Notes: generated from the letters alone by a model not told the origin. A stretch of 64,000 bases of DNA from Sporosarcina jiandibaonis (GCF_013184495.1 NZ_JAAOIY010000001.1:124001-188000), one strand, 5' to 3'. Positions 25,025 to 35,478 are shown, counted from the stretch's first letter. Numbers and translations: made by a program.

Positions 25025-25293
25025 ACTTAAGCGCGTTTGAAGAAGAGAGGGAAATGATGTTGCGTGTTCAAGAAGCCGATTTTGTCGTCGTTGAATTAAC
25101 GCTATATACCAATACACATCCAGATGAACCGGAAGCTTTAGAACAGTGGCGAGAGGCAATCAAGAAGGCAGCCCAAATTCGACGGCAATACGAGAACCGA
25201 TATGGACCTCTGTCTCTTTTATCAATTCCTTCCGAAGAAGCAATTGAAATGGGATGGCGTTGGAATCAAGCACCGTGGCCATGGCAGCGATGA
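25021..25293 (+). CDS. cotJB: Spore coat protein CotJB
   Basis: A 90-residue coat-associated protein required with CotJC in the cotJ operon. It shows VQEADFVVVELTLYTNTHPDEPEALEQW and the RRQYENRYGPLSLLS segment, and ends WRWNQAPWPWQR, typical of the family. The GTG start overlaps the cotJA stop (GTGA), with GGGAGGAGG upstream. The cotJC start follows 16 bases after the stop. Confidence 0.93.
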   Translation: MNLSAFEEEREMMLRVQEADFVVVELTLYTNTHPDEPEALEQWREAIKKAAQIRRQYENRYGPLSLLSIPSEEAIEMGWRWNQAPWPWQR

Positions 25294-25309
25294 TAAGGGG
25301 GGAATTATA

Positions 25310-25879
25310 ATGTGGGTGTATGAGAAAAAGCTTTTATATCCGGTAGAAGTGGGCGAATGCAATCCAAAGCTTGCTAGATATTTAATGGAACAGTACGGGG
25401 GAGCAGACGGGGAACTTGCAGCAGCACTTCGTTATATGAATCAACGGTATACTGTTCCCACAAAGGTAATCGGCGTTCTGAATGATATCGCTACAGAGGA
25501 ATTTTCCCATCTTGAAATGCTCGCGACTATGATTTATAAATTAACCAAAGATGCCACGCCTGAACAACTAGTAGAAGCGGGTCTTGGGGCGCATTTCGCC
25601 AATCATGGTCATTCGCTTTTTTACGAAAATGCAGCGGGAGTTCCATGGACAGCATCGTATATCCAATCCAAAGGAGATCCAATTGCCGATTTGTATGAGG
25701 ATATTGCGGCGGAAGAAAAAGCGCGCGCGACATATCAGTGGCTTATTGATATCTCGGACGATGTCTTAATAAATGATTCGCTTAGATTTTTACGAGAACG
25801 CGAAAATATTCACTCATTGCGCTTTAGGGAATCTGTAGAAATTCTTAAAGATGAACGTGACCGCAAGAAAATATTTTAG
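25310..25879 (+). CDS. cotJC: Spore coat protein CotJC (manganese catalase family)
   Basis: A 189-residue four-helix protein of the manganese catalase family. Dimetal ligands are visible as E in GADGELAAALRYM, E-x-x-H in TEEFSHLEM, E in YEDIAAEEKARATY and a later ERENIH. The length of 189 is usual for CotJC and shorter than true catalases of about 270. It sits on the forming spore and may remove peroxide. ATG at 25310 has GGGGGGAA upstream. Last of the three cotJ genes; the DUF2935 gene follows 12 bases later. Confidence 0.95.
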   Translation: MWVYEKKLLYPVEVGECNPKLARYLMEQYGGADGELAAALRYMNQRYTVPTKVIGVLNDIATEEFSHLEMLATMIYKLTKDATPEQLVEAGLGAHFANHGHSLFYENAAGVPWTASYIQSKGDPIADLYEDIAAEEKARATYQWLIDISDDVLINDSLRFLRERENIHSLRFRESVEILKDERDRKKIF

Positions 25880-25891
25880 GAGGAAATTTTT

Positions 25892-26701
25892 TTGCCGAAA
25901 ACGTTTCAAAAGGAAGCGTTGTTTGAACTTCACTTTTGGCTTCAAATTTTAGGAGATCATGGCCGATTCATTCATGATTCTTTAGCGCCGAGCGAGACAG
26001 AAAAAATTAATACGGCACGTTATTTCATTACGCAGTTCGATCAACTTCTTGCCACTTCAAAAACATCATTAAATGAAGAAGCGCTGTTGGATTTATTAAA
26101 GAAATCGAAGGCGACTAGTGAAGAAATACGTACATTTAAATTGTTGTTGTTAAAAGAACACTTAGTAGGAAAGATAAAAATCTCGCTTCCGCCAACTTTC
26201 ATTAATCATATGGTCAACGAGGTAGAAGAAGCGATTCGGGTGTTTTCATATTTAGGAGAAGGTCAAATGCCGCCGGCAGTTCACCCTTTGCATCATGACT
26301 TGTTATGGTTACTAGATGCAGCGGGGCATGCAGGAGCCATTGACTCGAATTTGGATGATGTCGAAAAAATGCATAAAAAAATGAGTCGTGAATTTAAAAA
26401 AGATTGGGAAGCATTTTATTTAAAAGCGGTTGAAATGGCTGGGTATTTACGCGCAAATGTAATGAAATTCCCTGCACTCGAAAAATTCCACAAAGATATT
26501 GACTTAGAAATGAAACTATTTAAAGTTTTTTTAAATGAATTAGAAGAGATGAGACTTAATAAAAAAATACTTGGAACGCTGACACCTCTGATGGCCGATC
26601 ATATGGCACGTGAAGAAACTTATTATTTAATGAAGTTGGCCGAAACAACCGATCTTCCTCCACCGAAAGATGACCCGACAAAACCGCGAGTGAAGTCTTA
26701 A
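25892..26701 (+). CDS. DUF2935 domain protein
   Basis: A 269-residue helical protein with two DUF2935-like halves, each carrying histidines and acidic residues suited to a metal site: ELHFWLQILGDHGRFIHDSL and FINHMVNEVEEAIRVF in the first, HHDLLWLLDAAGHAGAI and LMADHMAREETYYLMKL in the second. Function unknown; ferritin-like metal binding is an inference. TTG start with AGGAGG eight bases upstream. The 12-base gap after cotJC suggests co-transcription during sporulation. Confidence 0.8.
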   Translation: MPKTFQKEALFELHFWLQILGDHGRFIHDSLAPSETEKINTARYFITQFDQLLATSKTSLNEEALLDLLKKSKATSEEIRTFKLLLLKEHLVGKIKISLPPTFINHMVNEVEEAIRVFSYLGEGQMPPAVHPLHHDLLWLLDAAGHAGAIDSNLDDVEKMHKKMSREFKKDWEAFYLKAVEMAGYLRANVMKFPALEKFHKDIDLEMKLFKVFLNELEEMRLNKKILGTLTPLMADHMAREETYYLMKLAETTDLPPPKDDPTKPRVKS

Positions 26702-26702
26702 T

Positions 26703-26744
26703 GAAAAACCCGTTGATAGAAAATTCAACGGGTTTTTCATTATT
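26703..26744. terminator. Bidirectional terminator after DUF2935 gene and chrA
   Basis: AAAAACCCGTTGA pairs with TCAACGGGTTTTT between convergent genes. Confidence 0.88.
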
Positions 26745-27936
26745 TTATAAGAAAAGTTAATAAGGTACCGCCGAGTGCGCCTGTTATCACAATAATCCAA
26801 GGCGGCAATTTCCAATAGGATAGCATGCTGAATAATAAGGCTGCTAATGCAAAATCCATTGGTCCAAGAATAGAACTCGTCCAAATCGGATGATACAACG
26901 CGGAAATTAGTATTCCGATAACAGCAGCATTCACACCCATTATCGCGCCTTTAATTTTAGGGTTGCTGCGTAATTGATCCCAAAAAGGCAATGCGCCGAC
27001 AATTAATAGAAATGCTGGCAAAAATACTGCGATTGTCGCAACTAAACCGCCAAACCAGCCCTTCATAACAGTTCCTAAATAAGCCGCGAATGTAAACAGC
27101 GGTCCCGGTACAGCTTGTGTTGCACCATAACCCGCTAAAAATGCTTCTTCAGTTATCCAACCTGTTGGTACAAATTCTTGTTCCAATAATGGTAATACGA
27201 CATGGCCTCCGCCGAATACAAGTGAACCTGATCTATAAAAACTGTCGAACATGGCTATCCAATAGGAGCCAGTTAACTCACGAATGATCGGTAAAAGAAA
27301 AAGAAAGCCGAAAAACATCAGAAAACAGAGTGCTGATATCTTTTTGGAAATCGGGAATATTGAACTTGGCTTTTCAATTGCGATCAACTGTTTGTTATAT
27401 AGAAGAAACCCGATTAATGCAGCCAATAAAATAATGCTTACTTGACTGATTGCCGATTGCCATAAAAGGGTCCCGAAGAGTGCGAGTAAAGCTATCGCTT
27501 TTCTTTTAAGGTCAGGTGTTAAATTCTTTGCCATACCGAGAATGGCATGAGCAACTACTGCAACTGCAACAATCTTCAATCCATGAATCCAGCCAGCATT
27601 TCCGATATCATAACCAGTTAGCAAATATGCGAATAGAATGAGTGCGATTACGGAAGGGAATGTAAAACCGATAAATGAAATAATCCCGCCAACCACGCCA
27701 GCGCGCATCACACCGATGCCAATTCCTACTTGGCTACTTGCAGGACCCGGCAAGAACTGCGCCAAGGCAACTAAATCCGCATAAGTTTTTTCATCCATCC
27801 ATTTTTTTCTTCGTATGTATTCCTCATGGAAATATCCTAAATGCGCTGTAGGTCCGCCAAATGACGTCAATCCAAGTCGCGTTGAAATCAAGAATAGTTC
27901 CCAGAGCAATTTGAACCTTTTGTTATTGTTTTTCAT
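26740..27936 (-). CDS. chrA: Chromate transporter ChrA (long-chain)
   Basis: A 398-residue membrane protein of the CHR family, which exports chromate. It has the two homologous halves of long-chain members: TRLGLTSFGGPTAHLGYFHEE with ALAQFLPGPASSQVGIGIG near the start, and YRSGSLVFGGGHVVLPLLEQEF with GATQAVPGPLFTFAAYLG after residue 230. About ten helices. AAGGAG precedes the ATG. No chrB regulator is nearby, so a role other than chromate resistance is possible. Confidence 0.92.
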   Translation of the reverse strand: MKNNNKRFKLLWELFLISTRLGLTSFGGPTAHLGYFHEEYIRRKKWMDEKTYADLVALAQFLPGPASSQVGIGIGVMRAGVVGGIISFIGFTFPSVIALILFAYLLTGYDIGNAGWIHGLKIVAVAVVAHAILGMAKNLTPDLKRKAIALLALFGTLLWQSAISQVSIILLAALIGFLLYNKQLIAIEKPSSIFPISKKISALCFLMFFGFLFLLPIIRELTGSYWIAMFDSFYRSGSLVFGGGHVVLPLLEQEFVPTGWITEEAFLAGYGATQAVPGPLFTFAAYLGTVMKGWFGGLVATIAVFLPAFLLIVGALPFWDQLRSNPKIKGAIMGVNAAVIGILISALYHPIWTSSILGPMDFALAALLFSMLSYWKLPPWIIVITGALGGTLLTFLIK

Positions 27937-28190
27937 TGTTAGCTCCTTTATCTAAAACTTGTAGCGTTCTAGACACTATATCATCTTTTTTTCACTACAT
28001 TAAGCAATTTAGAAAATGTTTACAAACACTTAACATCGGATAGTCAATTATTATTAGGATAGTTGATAATATGGCTGTTTATGGATATACTAAAAATGAA
28101 TTTACCGTTGTAAATACATATATATAAATAAAAATATAGAAGGTAATTTCAGTTGGTTCCTTCTATATTTTTTATTTGCTTAAAAACCGT
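27937..28190. other. Intergenic region upstream of chrA
   Basis: AT-rich, no gene. It should contain the minus-strand promoter of chrA. I could not pin down a clear -35/-10 pair. Confidence 0.4.
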
Positions 28191-28203
28191 TGGATATACA
28201 TAT

Positions 28204-28334
28204 ACCGTTGATCTTCGTTTCGGGCGGACGCTTTCCTGCGGGCATCACCTCAATCTCCTCGTCGCTAGCTCCTGCGGGGCTTTCGGTTGATGCTATTCCC
28301 GCGGGAGTCGCCGCCCTACACTACAATCAACTGT
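28204..28334. repeat. Palindromic interspersed repeat, full copy
   Basis: A GC-rich element of about 130 bp in an AT-rich gap. Its ends are inverted: GGGCGGACGCTTTCCTGCGGG near 28222 against CCCGCGGGAGTCGCCGCCC near 28299, with outer GTTGATC and ATCAAC arms. It looks like the hairpin-type intergenic repeats scattered in Bacillales genomes. A deleted copy lies at 42036-42121. The 70-codon frame inside it is not a gene. Confidence 0.7.
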
Positions 28335-28431
28335 TAGATTACATTTTACTAAGCAGGTTATTCAGTTTATTAAACAGATTTTTTCTCACAAATGTTATAT
28401 GAAATTGCTATCTAAACATTCTAACCAGCAT

Positions 28432-28521
28432 AGGCGCCTTGCCAGTGGTAGCCGGAGTAATAAGACAGGTGGTGATCTTCTACCTGGCTTATTGCGGGAG
28501 GCATCCACCAGCGCCGGAGCG
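28432..28521. repeat. Second palindromic, possibly structured element
   Basis: About 90 bases that fold into a long imperfect hairpin on either strand. The inner arms AATAAGACAGGT and ACCTGGCTTATT match well; the outer parts GGCGC and GCGCC match, with an imperfect AGTGGTAGCC/GGCATCCACC stretch between. No T run follows, so it is not a simple terminator. It is unlike the element at 28204. It could be a mobile repeat or a structured RNA. Confidence 0.5.
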
Positions 28522-28630
28522 TATTAAAATGATTAATTCCTAGTTCAGTCTCTTACTTAATGAACAACCTTAATAGCCACGAAACAATGCATAAAAAATA
28601 AAATTTAGTCAAATGGAGGTGAGTGATGAC

Positions 28631-29605
28631 ATGCGCAAAAAATACAGAAGGCTTCGTAAAAGTGAAAATGTTATCGTATTTCCTGGAACTTTTGAAAAGT
28701 TAGTGGCGAAAGGGATCGAATGCGTAAAACATAATCAATTTGAAAAAGCGGTTGAGGCATTTGACCAAGCGATTATATTTGAACCCGAGCACCCTGAATT
28801 TTTAGGGCCGTATGCAGTCGCGCTATACGAAACAAAAGATTTCGAACGTGCGAGGGACATCGCGACAAGGCTTCTTCATAGCGGAACCGCAAACTACGTA
28901 GATGCGATGGAATTATACTTAACAATCTGCATCCAACTTCAAGAATACGAAGAAGTCGAAATGACAATTGACACGCTTTTAGAAGAAGGCATCATACCAA
29001 AAGAATTATTAACGAAATTCACTTACCTGCGAGAGTTGAATAGCCGGTTGTCGATGCGTTATACGCCCGACGAATCCATTCCCTCAGAAGCCGTCTTCAC
29101 ATTCGAAGAATTTCTGGAAATGGATATCTATACGCAACAACATACGCTTGCATCCTTAGAAGGAACAGATCTCCGCGCAATGATTCCGGTACTAGAAGAC
29201 ATTGCAGAAAGCGTGCATTTACCGCCGCTCATTGTTACATTTGCAATAACACTCCTGCAGCAAGTCGGTTATGCGAAACAGATAACCATCAAAAAATTTG
29301 GAGATGAGATGGTCATAGTACCCGCTCAGATGACATTGCCCGGTCAAGACACCTTCACACAAAACGTCTTGTCGAGATTAGAAGAAATCCTTGTCAAAGA
29401 TCCATCGAGATTTGAGATGGCCAAAAGTCTAATAGAGAAATTTGCCATCACAGCATTTCCATTTACTTGGGGACAATACGAGGAAGAAGAAGTTGCATAT
29501 GCTTACGTAGATTACATAGAATGCTTATTCACGGGGGAAGAATTACCGAACACATCGCTTCATTACTTCATCAAACAAATCGACGATATGTCCAACTTCG
29601 AGTAA
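28631..29605 (+). CDS. TPR-repeat protein (YsoA-like)
   Basis: A 324-residue cytoplasmic protein with tetratricopeptide helices around residues 20-125 (ECVKHNQFEKAVEAFDQAIIFEPEHPE, then YAVALYETKDFERARDIATRLL). The rest is acidic and helical without a motif I can name. B. subtilis has the TPR protein YsoA in the same place, directly before tig, and this is the likely ortholog. ATG at 28631 has a full GGAGGTGA eight bases upstream; an ATG at 28613 lies before that site. A partner-binding role is inferred from the repeats. Confidence 0.82.
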   Translation: MRKKYRRLRKSENVIVFPGTFEKLVAKGIECVKHNQFEKAVEAFDQAIIFEPEHPEFLGPYAVALYETKDFERARDIATRLLHSGTANYVDAMELYLTICIQLQEYEEVEMTIDTLLEEGIIPKELLTKFTYLRELNSRLSMRYTPDESIPSEAVFTFEEFLEMDIYTQQHTLASLEGTDLRAMIPVLEDIAESVHLPPLIVTFAITLLQQVGYAKQITIKKFGDEMVIVPAQMTLPGQDTFTQNVLSRLEEILVKDPSRFEMAKSLIEKFAITAFPFTWGQYEEEEVAYAYVDYIECLFTGEELPNTSLHYFIKQIDDMSNFE

Positions 29606-29617
29606 ATCGTAAAATTG

Positions 29618-29645
29618 TTGAAAGATGAAGTCATTATGCTATACT
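29618..29645 (+). promoter_or_regulatory. Promoter of tig
   Basis: TTGAAA (29618-29623), a 16-base spacer, then TATACT (29640-29645), with an extended -10 TG three bases before. Confidence 0.7.
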
Positions 29646-29713
29646 GAAAGAGTTGTTAAAAAAGTATATACATGCAAAAATAGAGTCACCAATAAGAGTC
29701 GGAGGTTTTAAAT

Positions 29714-31000
29714 ATGTCAGTTAAATGGGAAAAAGAAGAAGGAAACAAAGGGACACTTACTGTAGAGGTGCCAGCTGAAAAAGTAAAAGAAGGTCTTGAT
29801 AAAGCGTTTAAAAAAGTTGTTAAAGATGTAACAGCACCAGGATTCCGTAAAGGGAAAATGCCGCGTCAAATGTTTGAGAAAATGTACGGTGTTGAATCGC
29901 TTTATAATGAAGCACTTGATTTCATCCTGCCGGAAGCATACGGTTCAGCGGTTGAAGAAGCAGGAATTGAGCCTGTAGATCGTCCGGAAATCGATATTGA
30001 GCAATTGGAAAAAGGAAAATCCCTAATTTTCAAAGCGGTTGTTACTGTTAAACCTGAAGTGAAACTTGGCGAGTACAAAGGCCTTGAAGTGACGCGTCTT
30101 GATACTACAGTTACTGATGAAGATATCGAACAACAATTGAAAGATCAACAAACTGCTTTCGCTGAACTTGTCGTTAAAGAAGACGGCGAAGTTGAAAATG
30201 GCGACACTGTAAAACTGAACTTCAAAGGATTTTCTGACGGGGAGCCATTCGAAGGCGGCGAAGCACAAGACTTCGACCTTGAGATCGGTTCAGGATCATT
30301 CATCCCAGGATTTGAAGATCAAATGATCGGCATGAAAGTCGGAGAAGAAAAAGAAATCGAAGTAACATTCCCAGAAGAGTACCACGCTGCAGAACTTGCT
30401 GGCAAACCGGCAGTTTTCGAAGTGAAAGTCACTGAAATCAAAGGGAAAGAAATTCCTGAACTAAATGACGAACTTGCAAAAGAAATCGATGAAGAAGTTG
30501 AAACACTAGACGAACTTCGCACGAAATTAAAAGAAAAAACTACTGTGGAAAAACAAAGCGCATCTGAAACTGCACTTCGTGACGACCTAGTAGAAGCTGC
30601 AGCACGCAATGCGGAAATCGATATTCCAGAAGTGATGATCGAGTCAGAAGTAGAACGCATGATGGAAGAGTTCGGCCAACGTCTAGAACAACAAGGCATG
30701 AACCTTGAGCTATACTTCCAGTTCTCCGGACAAGACGAAGAAGCACTTCGCGCGCAAATGAAAGACGATGCATTAAACCGTGTCCGTGTTTCATTAGTAC
30801 TAGAAGCAATCGGCGAAGCTGAAAAAGTAGAAGTCGAAGAAGAAGATATTAACGCAGAACTTCAAAAAATGTCTGATCAATTCGGAATGGATATTGAGCA
30901 GATTAAAACAGCACTTGGCGGCACACGCGTTTTAGAAAACGACTTGCGTTTCAATAAAACAGTTGAATTCCTTGTGGAAAATGCAAAAATTACTGAATAA
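29714..31000 (+). CDS. tig: Trigger factor
   Basis: Ribosome-bound chaperone and peptidyl-prolyl isomerase, 428 residues. The N-terminal ribosome-docking domain (1-145) carries the signature [17 protein letters not shown] near 44-60. The FKBP-type isomerase domain lies about 150-240 ([49 protein letters not shown]). The C-terminal helical arms follow. GGAGGT stands before the ATG. It has its own promoter and terminator, so it forms a single-gene unit. Confidence 0.98.
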   Translation: MSVKWEKEEGNKGTLTVEVPAEKVKEGLDKAFKKVVKDVTAPGFRKGKMPRQMFEKMYGVESLYNEALDFILPEAYGSAVEEAGIEPVDRPEIDIEQLEKGKSLIFKAVVTVKPEVKLGEYKGLEVTRLDTTVTDEDIEQQLKDQQTAFAELVVKEDGEVENGDTVKLNFKGFSDGEPFEGGEAQDFDLEIGSGSFIPGFEDQMIGMKVGEEKEIEVTFPEEYHAAELAGKPAVFEVKVTEIKGKEIPELNDELAKEIDEEVETLDELRTKLKEKTTVEKQSASETALRDDLVEAAARNAEIDIPEVMIESEVERMMEEFGQRLEQQGMNLELYFQFSGQDEEALRAQMKDDALNRVRVSLVLEAIGEAEKVEVEEEDINAELQKMSDQFGMDIEQIKTALGGTRVLENDLRFNKTVEFLVENAKITE

Positions 31001-31015
31001 TATTAAGCAATAAGG

Positions 31016-31056
31016 ACAAGGTACGGTATACCGTAAGTATACCGTACCTTGTTTTA
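31016..31056 (+). terminator. Terminator of tig
   Basis: CAAGGTACGGTATA pairs with TATACCGTACCTTG, followed by TTTTAC. A perfect 14-bp stem. Confidence 0.88.
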
Positions 31057-31105
31057 CATAGGGGGAACCCAGTTCTATCGACACGGTTTTATGAATACTA
31101 ATTAG

Positions 31106-31134
31106 TTGATTATACTTCCGGAGTCTTGTAATAT
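31106..31134 (+). promoter_or_regulatory. Promoter of clpX
   Basis: TTGATT (31106-31111), 17-base spacer, TAATAT (31129-31134). About 25 bases before the start codon. Confidence 0.6.
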
Positions 31135-31159
31135 TGTCACTTGAATAGGGGTGAGCATA

Positions 31160-32425
31160 ATGTTCAAATTTAATGATGAAAAAGACAACTTAAACTGTTC
31201 GTTTTGTGGGAAGTCTCAGGAACAGGTCCGTAAACTTGTCGCCGGGCAAGGGGTTTATATTTGTGATGAATGTGTTGAACTTTGTGCTGAAATCGTGGAA
31301 GAGGAAGTTGGCTTAGAAGAAGGCTTTGAGCTGAAAGATGTTCCGAAACCGAGAGATATACAAAGTATACTTGATGAATACTTAATCGGGCAGGATAGAG
31401 CCAAAAAATCATTATCTGTTGCTGTCTATAATCATTATAAACGTGTTAATTCTGGCAGTAAAATCGATGACGTTGAATTGGCGAAGTCAAACATCGTTCT
31501 TATCGGACCAACGGGTAGCGGTAAAACATTACTTGCACAAACACTTGCACGCATACTGGATGTTCCGTTTGCGATTGCCGACGCAACATCACTCACTGAA
31601 GCAGGGTATGTTGGAGAAGACGTTGAAAACATATTACTGAAATTAATCCAAGCTGCAGATTATGACGTTGAAAAAGCAGAACGCGGTATTATTTATATCG
31701 ATGAGATTGACAAAGTTGCGCGTAAATCCGAAAACGCTTCGATTACACGTGATGTTTCTGGTGAAGGTGTGCAACAGGCACTTCTCAAAATTCTTGAAGG
31801 GACAGTTGCAAGTGTTCCACCACAAGGCGGACGCAAGCATCCACATCAAGAATTCATTCAAATCGATACAACGAATATCTTGTTCATTGTTGGAGGCGCC
31901 TTCGACGGGATTAATGAAATCATTAAGCGCAGAATGGGTCAAAAACTGATTGGCTTTGGCACTGATCCAAACACGGTTGAGGAACAAGAGACGATTTTAT
32001 CGAAACTAATTCCGGAAGACCTTCAAAATTTCGGTTTAATTCCAGAATTCATAGGTCGTTTGCCTGTTCTTGCAAGCTTAGAACCTTTGGACGAAGAGAC
32101 GCTTTATCAAATATTGACGGAACCGAAAAATGCAATCGTCAAACAGTACCAAAAAATGCTTGAACTTGATGATGTCGTGCTTCGATTTGAAGAGGATGCA
32201 TTGCTTGAAATAGCAAAAGCAGCGATAGAACGGAAAACGGGTGCTCGTGGATTGCGTTCGATAATTGAAAACATTATGTTGGATGTAATGTACGAACTGC
32301 CATCTCTTGAAGAAGTGACTGAATGCATAATTACGCGCGATTCAGTTATAGGAGAAGGAAGTCCGACTTTACTCCGAGACGATGGTTCTGAATTTGTTTT
32401 AATGAACGGCAAAACCTCAGCATAA
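31160..32425 (+). CDS. clpX: ATP-dependent Clp protease ATP-binding subunit ClpX
   Basis: Unfoldase of the ClpXP protease, 421 residues. The N-terminal zinc-binding domain has C13-x2-C16 and C35-x2-C38 ([17 protein letters not shown]). Walker A is GPTGSGKT (116-123), Walker [10 protein letters not shown], and the pore loop is GYVGEDVE. The ClpP-docking loop shows LIGFGTD, the usual IGF tripeptide. ATG at 31160 is chosen for AGGGGTGA five bases upstream and because MFKFNDEKD matches the conserved ClpX start. lon follows after a terminator with no lonB between, unlike B. subtilis. Confidence 0.98.
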   Translation: MFKFNDEKDNLNCSFCGKSQEQVRKLVAGQGVYICDECVELCAEIVEEEVGLEEGFELKDVPKPRDIQSILDEYLIGQDRAKKSLSVAVYNHYKRVNSGSKIDDVELAKSNIVLIGPTGSGKTLLAQTLARILDVPFAIADATSLTEAGYVGEDVENILLKLIQAADYDVEKAERGIIYIDEIDKVARKSENASITRDVSGEGVQQALLKILEGTVASVPPQGGRKHPHQEFIQIDTTNILFIVGGAFDGINEIIKRRMGQKLIGFGTDPNTVEEQETILSKLIPEDLQNFGLIPEFIGRLPVLASLEPLDEETLYQILTEPKNAIVKQYQKMLELDDVVLRFEEDALLEIAKAAIERKTGARGLRSIIENIMLDVMYELPSLEEVTECIITRDSVIGEGSPTLLRDDGSEFVLMNGKTSA

Positions 32426-32439
32426 TGCGAAAAGGTTTA

Positions 32440-32493
32440 AGCTGGCACCAAATGCGTATGTAAACTTGCGCTTTTCGGATGCCAGCTTTTTCC
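32440..32493 (+). terminator. Terminator of clpX
   Basis: AGCTGGCA and TGCCAGCT arms with additional pairing inside, followed by TTTTTCC. Confidence 0.75.
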
Positions 32494-32520
32494 ATCTAAC
32501 TAGTTAATAATGGAGGTGAC

Positions 32521-34863
32521 ATGGACGTGACAACAACGACTATCAAAAATGAAATACCTTTATTGCCACTTCGCGGGGTACTCGTTTACCCAACAATGAT
32601 CTTACACCTCGATGTAGGGAGAGTTCGCTCCATTGCGGCAATCGAGCATTCCGTAAAAGAAGACAGCCTGATTTTCCTTGTGACGCAAAAAGATGAGTCC
32701 GTTGAAGAGCCAACGCCTGAAGATTTGTATGATATTGGAACGCTCGCTTATGTTAAATCGATGACCGAGTTGCCGAATGGAACGTATCGTGTCTTAATCG
32801 AAGGCATCGATCGCGCAGAATGGACCAAGTATGAAGAAAAAGCTGAGTACTCTGTCGCAAGCATTACGAGCATCGAAGACAATGTTGAAAAAGATTTTGA
32901 AATGGAAGCTTTAATGAGAACACTTCTTTCCTATTTTGAGAAGTACTCCAAAGTTTCGAGAAAAATCAAGAAGGAAACGTATGACTCAGTAGCTAAAATC
33001 GCAGATCCAGGTCGGCTTGCGGATACGATTACTTCTCACTTGCCACTGAAAATCGAAGCGAAACAAGAACTTCTGGAACTATTCAACGTGAAAGAGCGCT
33101 ATGAATGGCTTATTGGCCAATTACATAATGAGCAAGAAGTTCTCGAATTGGAAAATAAAATCAATGCGCGTGTAAAAGAAGCAATGGAACGAACGCAAAA
33201 AGAATTTTATTTGCGCGAACAGATGAAAGCGATTCAAACCGAGCTAGGAGATAAAGACGGCAAAGGGGTAGAAGTTGCCGAACTTCAAAAGCGCATTGAT
33301 GAAGCGGATATGCCTGCTGGCGTTCAAGAAGCAGCGGAACGCGAACTTGACCGGTATGAAATAGTTCCTGCAGCTTCAGCAGAAAGCGGCGTTATTCGCA
33401 ATTATATCGAGTGGCTTGTCACATTGCCGTGGTCTCATGCGACAAAAGACCAACTTGATATTAATCATTCAGAAGAAATTTTAAATCGAGACCATGAAGG
33501 ACTTGAACTGGTTAAAGAGCGTATTCTCGAATATTTGGCTGTTCGTCAATTAACAAACTCTTTGCGCGGACCGATTCTCTGTTTAGAAGGACCTCCCGGG
33601 GTCGGGAAAACTTCGCTAGCACGTTCAATCGCTGAATCACTCGACCGCAAATTTGTTAGAATTTCACTCGGCGGCGTTCGTGATGAATCCGAAATACGCG
33701 GACATCGACGCACGTATGTCGGGGCGATGCCGGGACGAATCATTCAAGGAATGAAAAAAGCCGGCACGATTAATCCGGTATTTTTACTTGATGAAATTGA
33801 TAAGATGTCGAATGATTTCAGGGGCGATCCATCTTCAGCGATGCTTGAGGTGCTCGACCCGGAACAAAACGCGACATTCAGCGATCACTATATTGAAGAA
33901 CCGTATAACTTATCGGATGTATTATTTATTGCAACCGCGAATGATTTAAGTTCAATCCCGGGACCATTGCGCGACCGTATGGAAATCATATCGATCGCCG
34001 GGTATACGGAAATAGAAAAAAGTTCAATCGCGAAAAATCATTTAATTCCGAAGCAAATGAAAGAACACGGACTGACTGGTTCGCAACTTCGAATAAATGA
34101 CGAAGCGATTTTGAATATCATTCGCTATTACACGCGAGAAGCTGGCGTTCGAAGCATGGAGCGTCAAATTGCAGCGATTTGCAGAAGAGCAGCAAAACAA
34201 ATTGTCACGAATGAAAAGAAACGTGTGGTTATCACGGCAAAAACGTTAGAAACAATTCTTGGTAAAAAGAAATTCAGGTATGGACTTGCTGAGTCTGAAA
34301 ATCAGATTGGTGTTGCAACTGGACTCGCTTATACGCAAGTCGGCGGCGATACATTGCAAATTGAAGTGTCATTATCTCCGGGTAAAGGGGATTTGATTCT
34401 CACTGGAAAATTAGGAGATGTCATGAAAGAATCTGCACAAGCGGCTTTTTCTTATGTCCGTTCGAAAACAGAGGATTTTGGAATCAATCCTTTATTCCAC
34501 GAAACAACTGATATTCATATTCATGTTCCAGAAGGTGCTGTTCCGAAAGACGGTCCGTCCGCGGGAATTACAATCGCGACAGCTTTAGTTTCCGCTTTGA
34601 CCAAGCGAAAAATCCGAAGAGAAGTGGGCATGACAGGCGAAATCACACTTCGCGGACGTGTGCTTCCAATCGGCGGCGTAAAAGAAAAAACATTAAGTGC
34701 GCATCGTGCTGGATTAACGACGATAATATTGCCACGGGATAATGAACGGGATGTTGAAGATGTTCCTGATAGTGTTCGTGAAGAATTATCGTTTGTATTC
34801 GTGAGTGACGTTGAAGAAGTGCTTAAAATTGCATTGGAGGCGTCATCAAATGAAAGTGAATAA
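32521..34863 (+). CDS. lon: ATP-dependent Lon protease (LonA)
   Basis: Cytoplasmic AAA+ serine protease, 780 residues. The N-terminal substrate-binding domain begins [15 protein letters not shown]. The ATPase has Walker [10 protein letters not shown] and Walker [12 protein letters not shown]. The protease domain has the Ser-Lys dyad: Ser680 in PKDGPSAG and Lys721 in GGVKEK. The start at 32521 lies four bases from GGAGG; a GTG two codons later would give the more usual spacing. The 3' end overlaps ysxC by 14 bases, so the two are coupled. Confidence 0.98.
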   Translation: MDVTTTTIKNEIPLLPLRGVLVYPTMILHLDVGRVRSIAAIEHSVKEDSLIFLVTQKDESVEEPTPEDLYDIGTLAYVKSMTELPNGTYRVLIEGIDRAEWTKYEEKAEYSVASITSIEDNVEKDFEMEALMRTLLSYFEKYSKVSRKIKKETYDSVAKIADPGRLADTITSHLPLKIEAKQELLELFNVKERYEWLIGQLHNEQEVLELENKINARVKEAMERTQKEFYLREQMKAIQTELGDKDGKGVEVAELQKRIDEADMPAGVQEAAERELDRYEIVPAASAESGVIRNYIEWLVTLPWSHATKDQLDINHSEEILNRDHEGLELVKERILEYLAVRQLTNSLRGPILCLEGPPGVGKTSLARSIAESLDRKFVRISLGGVRDESEIRGHRRTYVGAMPGRIIQGMKKAGTINPVFLLDEIDKMSNDFRGDPSSAMLEVLDPEQNATFSDHYIEEPYNLSDVLFIATANDLSSIPGPLRDRMEIISIAGYTEIEKSSIAKNHLIPKQMKEHGLTGSQLRINDEAILNIIRYYTREAGVRSMERQIAAICRRAAKQIVTNEKKRVVITAKTLETILGKKKFRYGLAESENQIGVATGLAYTQVGGDTLQIEVSLSPGKGDLILTGKLGDVMKESAQAAFSYVRSKTEDFGINPLFHETTDIHIHVPEGAVPKDGPSAGITIATALVSALTKRKIRREVGMTGEITLRGRVLPIGGVKEKTLSAHRAGLTTIILPRDNERDVEDVPDSVREELSFVFVSDVEEVLKIALEASSNESE

Positions 34864-35431
34864 CGTAGAAATGATCATGAGTGCAGTCAGGCCGGAACAA
34901 TATCCGACTGAAGGTTATCCTGAATTTGCACTCGCGGGTCGTTCAAATGTAGGGAAATCGTCATTTATCAATAAAATGATCGGACGTAAAAGTCTGGCGC
35001 GTACTTCCTCGAAACCGGGAAAAACGCAAACATTGAATTTTTATAAAATCGAAGAACAATTATTTTTCGTTGATGTTCCAGGTTACGGTTACGCGCAAGT
35101 ATCTAAGTCTTCGCGTGAAGCATGGGGAAAAATGATTGAACAATATTTGACTGAAAGAGAAATCTTAAAAGCGGTAGTTCAAATTATAGATTTACGTCAT
35201 CCGCCGACCAAGGATGATAAAATCATGTATGAGTTTTTAGTTCATTACCAACTACCGGCAATTATTATCGGAACAAAAGCCGATAAAATTCCAAAAGGCA
35301 GTTGGAATAAACATAAAAAAATCATTCGCGAGAAACTCAACATGCGTCCCGAAGATCCACTCATTGTTTTTTCATCTGAAAAAGGCATAGGGATGGATGA
35401 AGCGTGGGGAGAAATAAAAAAAAGAATGTGA
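34850..35431 (+). CDS. ysxC: Ribosome biogenesis GTP-binding protein YsxC/EngB
   Basis: An essential GTPase for 50S subunit assembly, 193 residues. G1 is GRSNVGKSS (30-38), G2 lies in [11 protein letters not shown]3 is DVPGYGYA, G4 is GTKADK and G5 is FSSEKG. The ATG at 34850 lies inside the end of lon, with TTGGAGG nine bases upstream. The same lon-ysxC pairing exists in B. subtilis. A terminator follows, so it ends the lon transcript. Confidence 0.97.
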   Translation: MKVNNVEMIMSAVRPEQYPTEGYPEFALAGRSNVGKSSFINKMIGRKSLARTSSKPGKTQTLNFYKIEEQLFFVDVPGYGYAQVSKSSREAWGKMIEQYLTEREILKAVVQIIDLRHPPTKDDKIMYEFLVHYQLPAIIIGTKADKIPKGSWNKHKKIIREKLNMRPEDPLIVFSSEKGIGMDEAWGEIKKRM

Positions 35432-35439
35432 TTAGATGG

Positions 35440-35478
35440 CTCGATTGATGGTTTTAATCAATCGAGTTTTTGTTTTTA
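35440..35478 (+). terminator. Terminator of lon-ysxC
   Basis: CTCGATTGAT pairs with ATCAATCGAG, followed by TTTTTGTTTTT. Confidence 0.9.

Noticed and set aside
28190..28402. 70-codon frame
   Set aside because: It lies within the palindromic repeat and has no ribosome site; the reading is a by-product of the GC-rich element.
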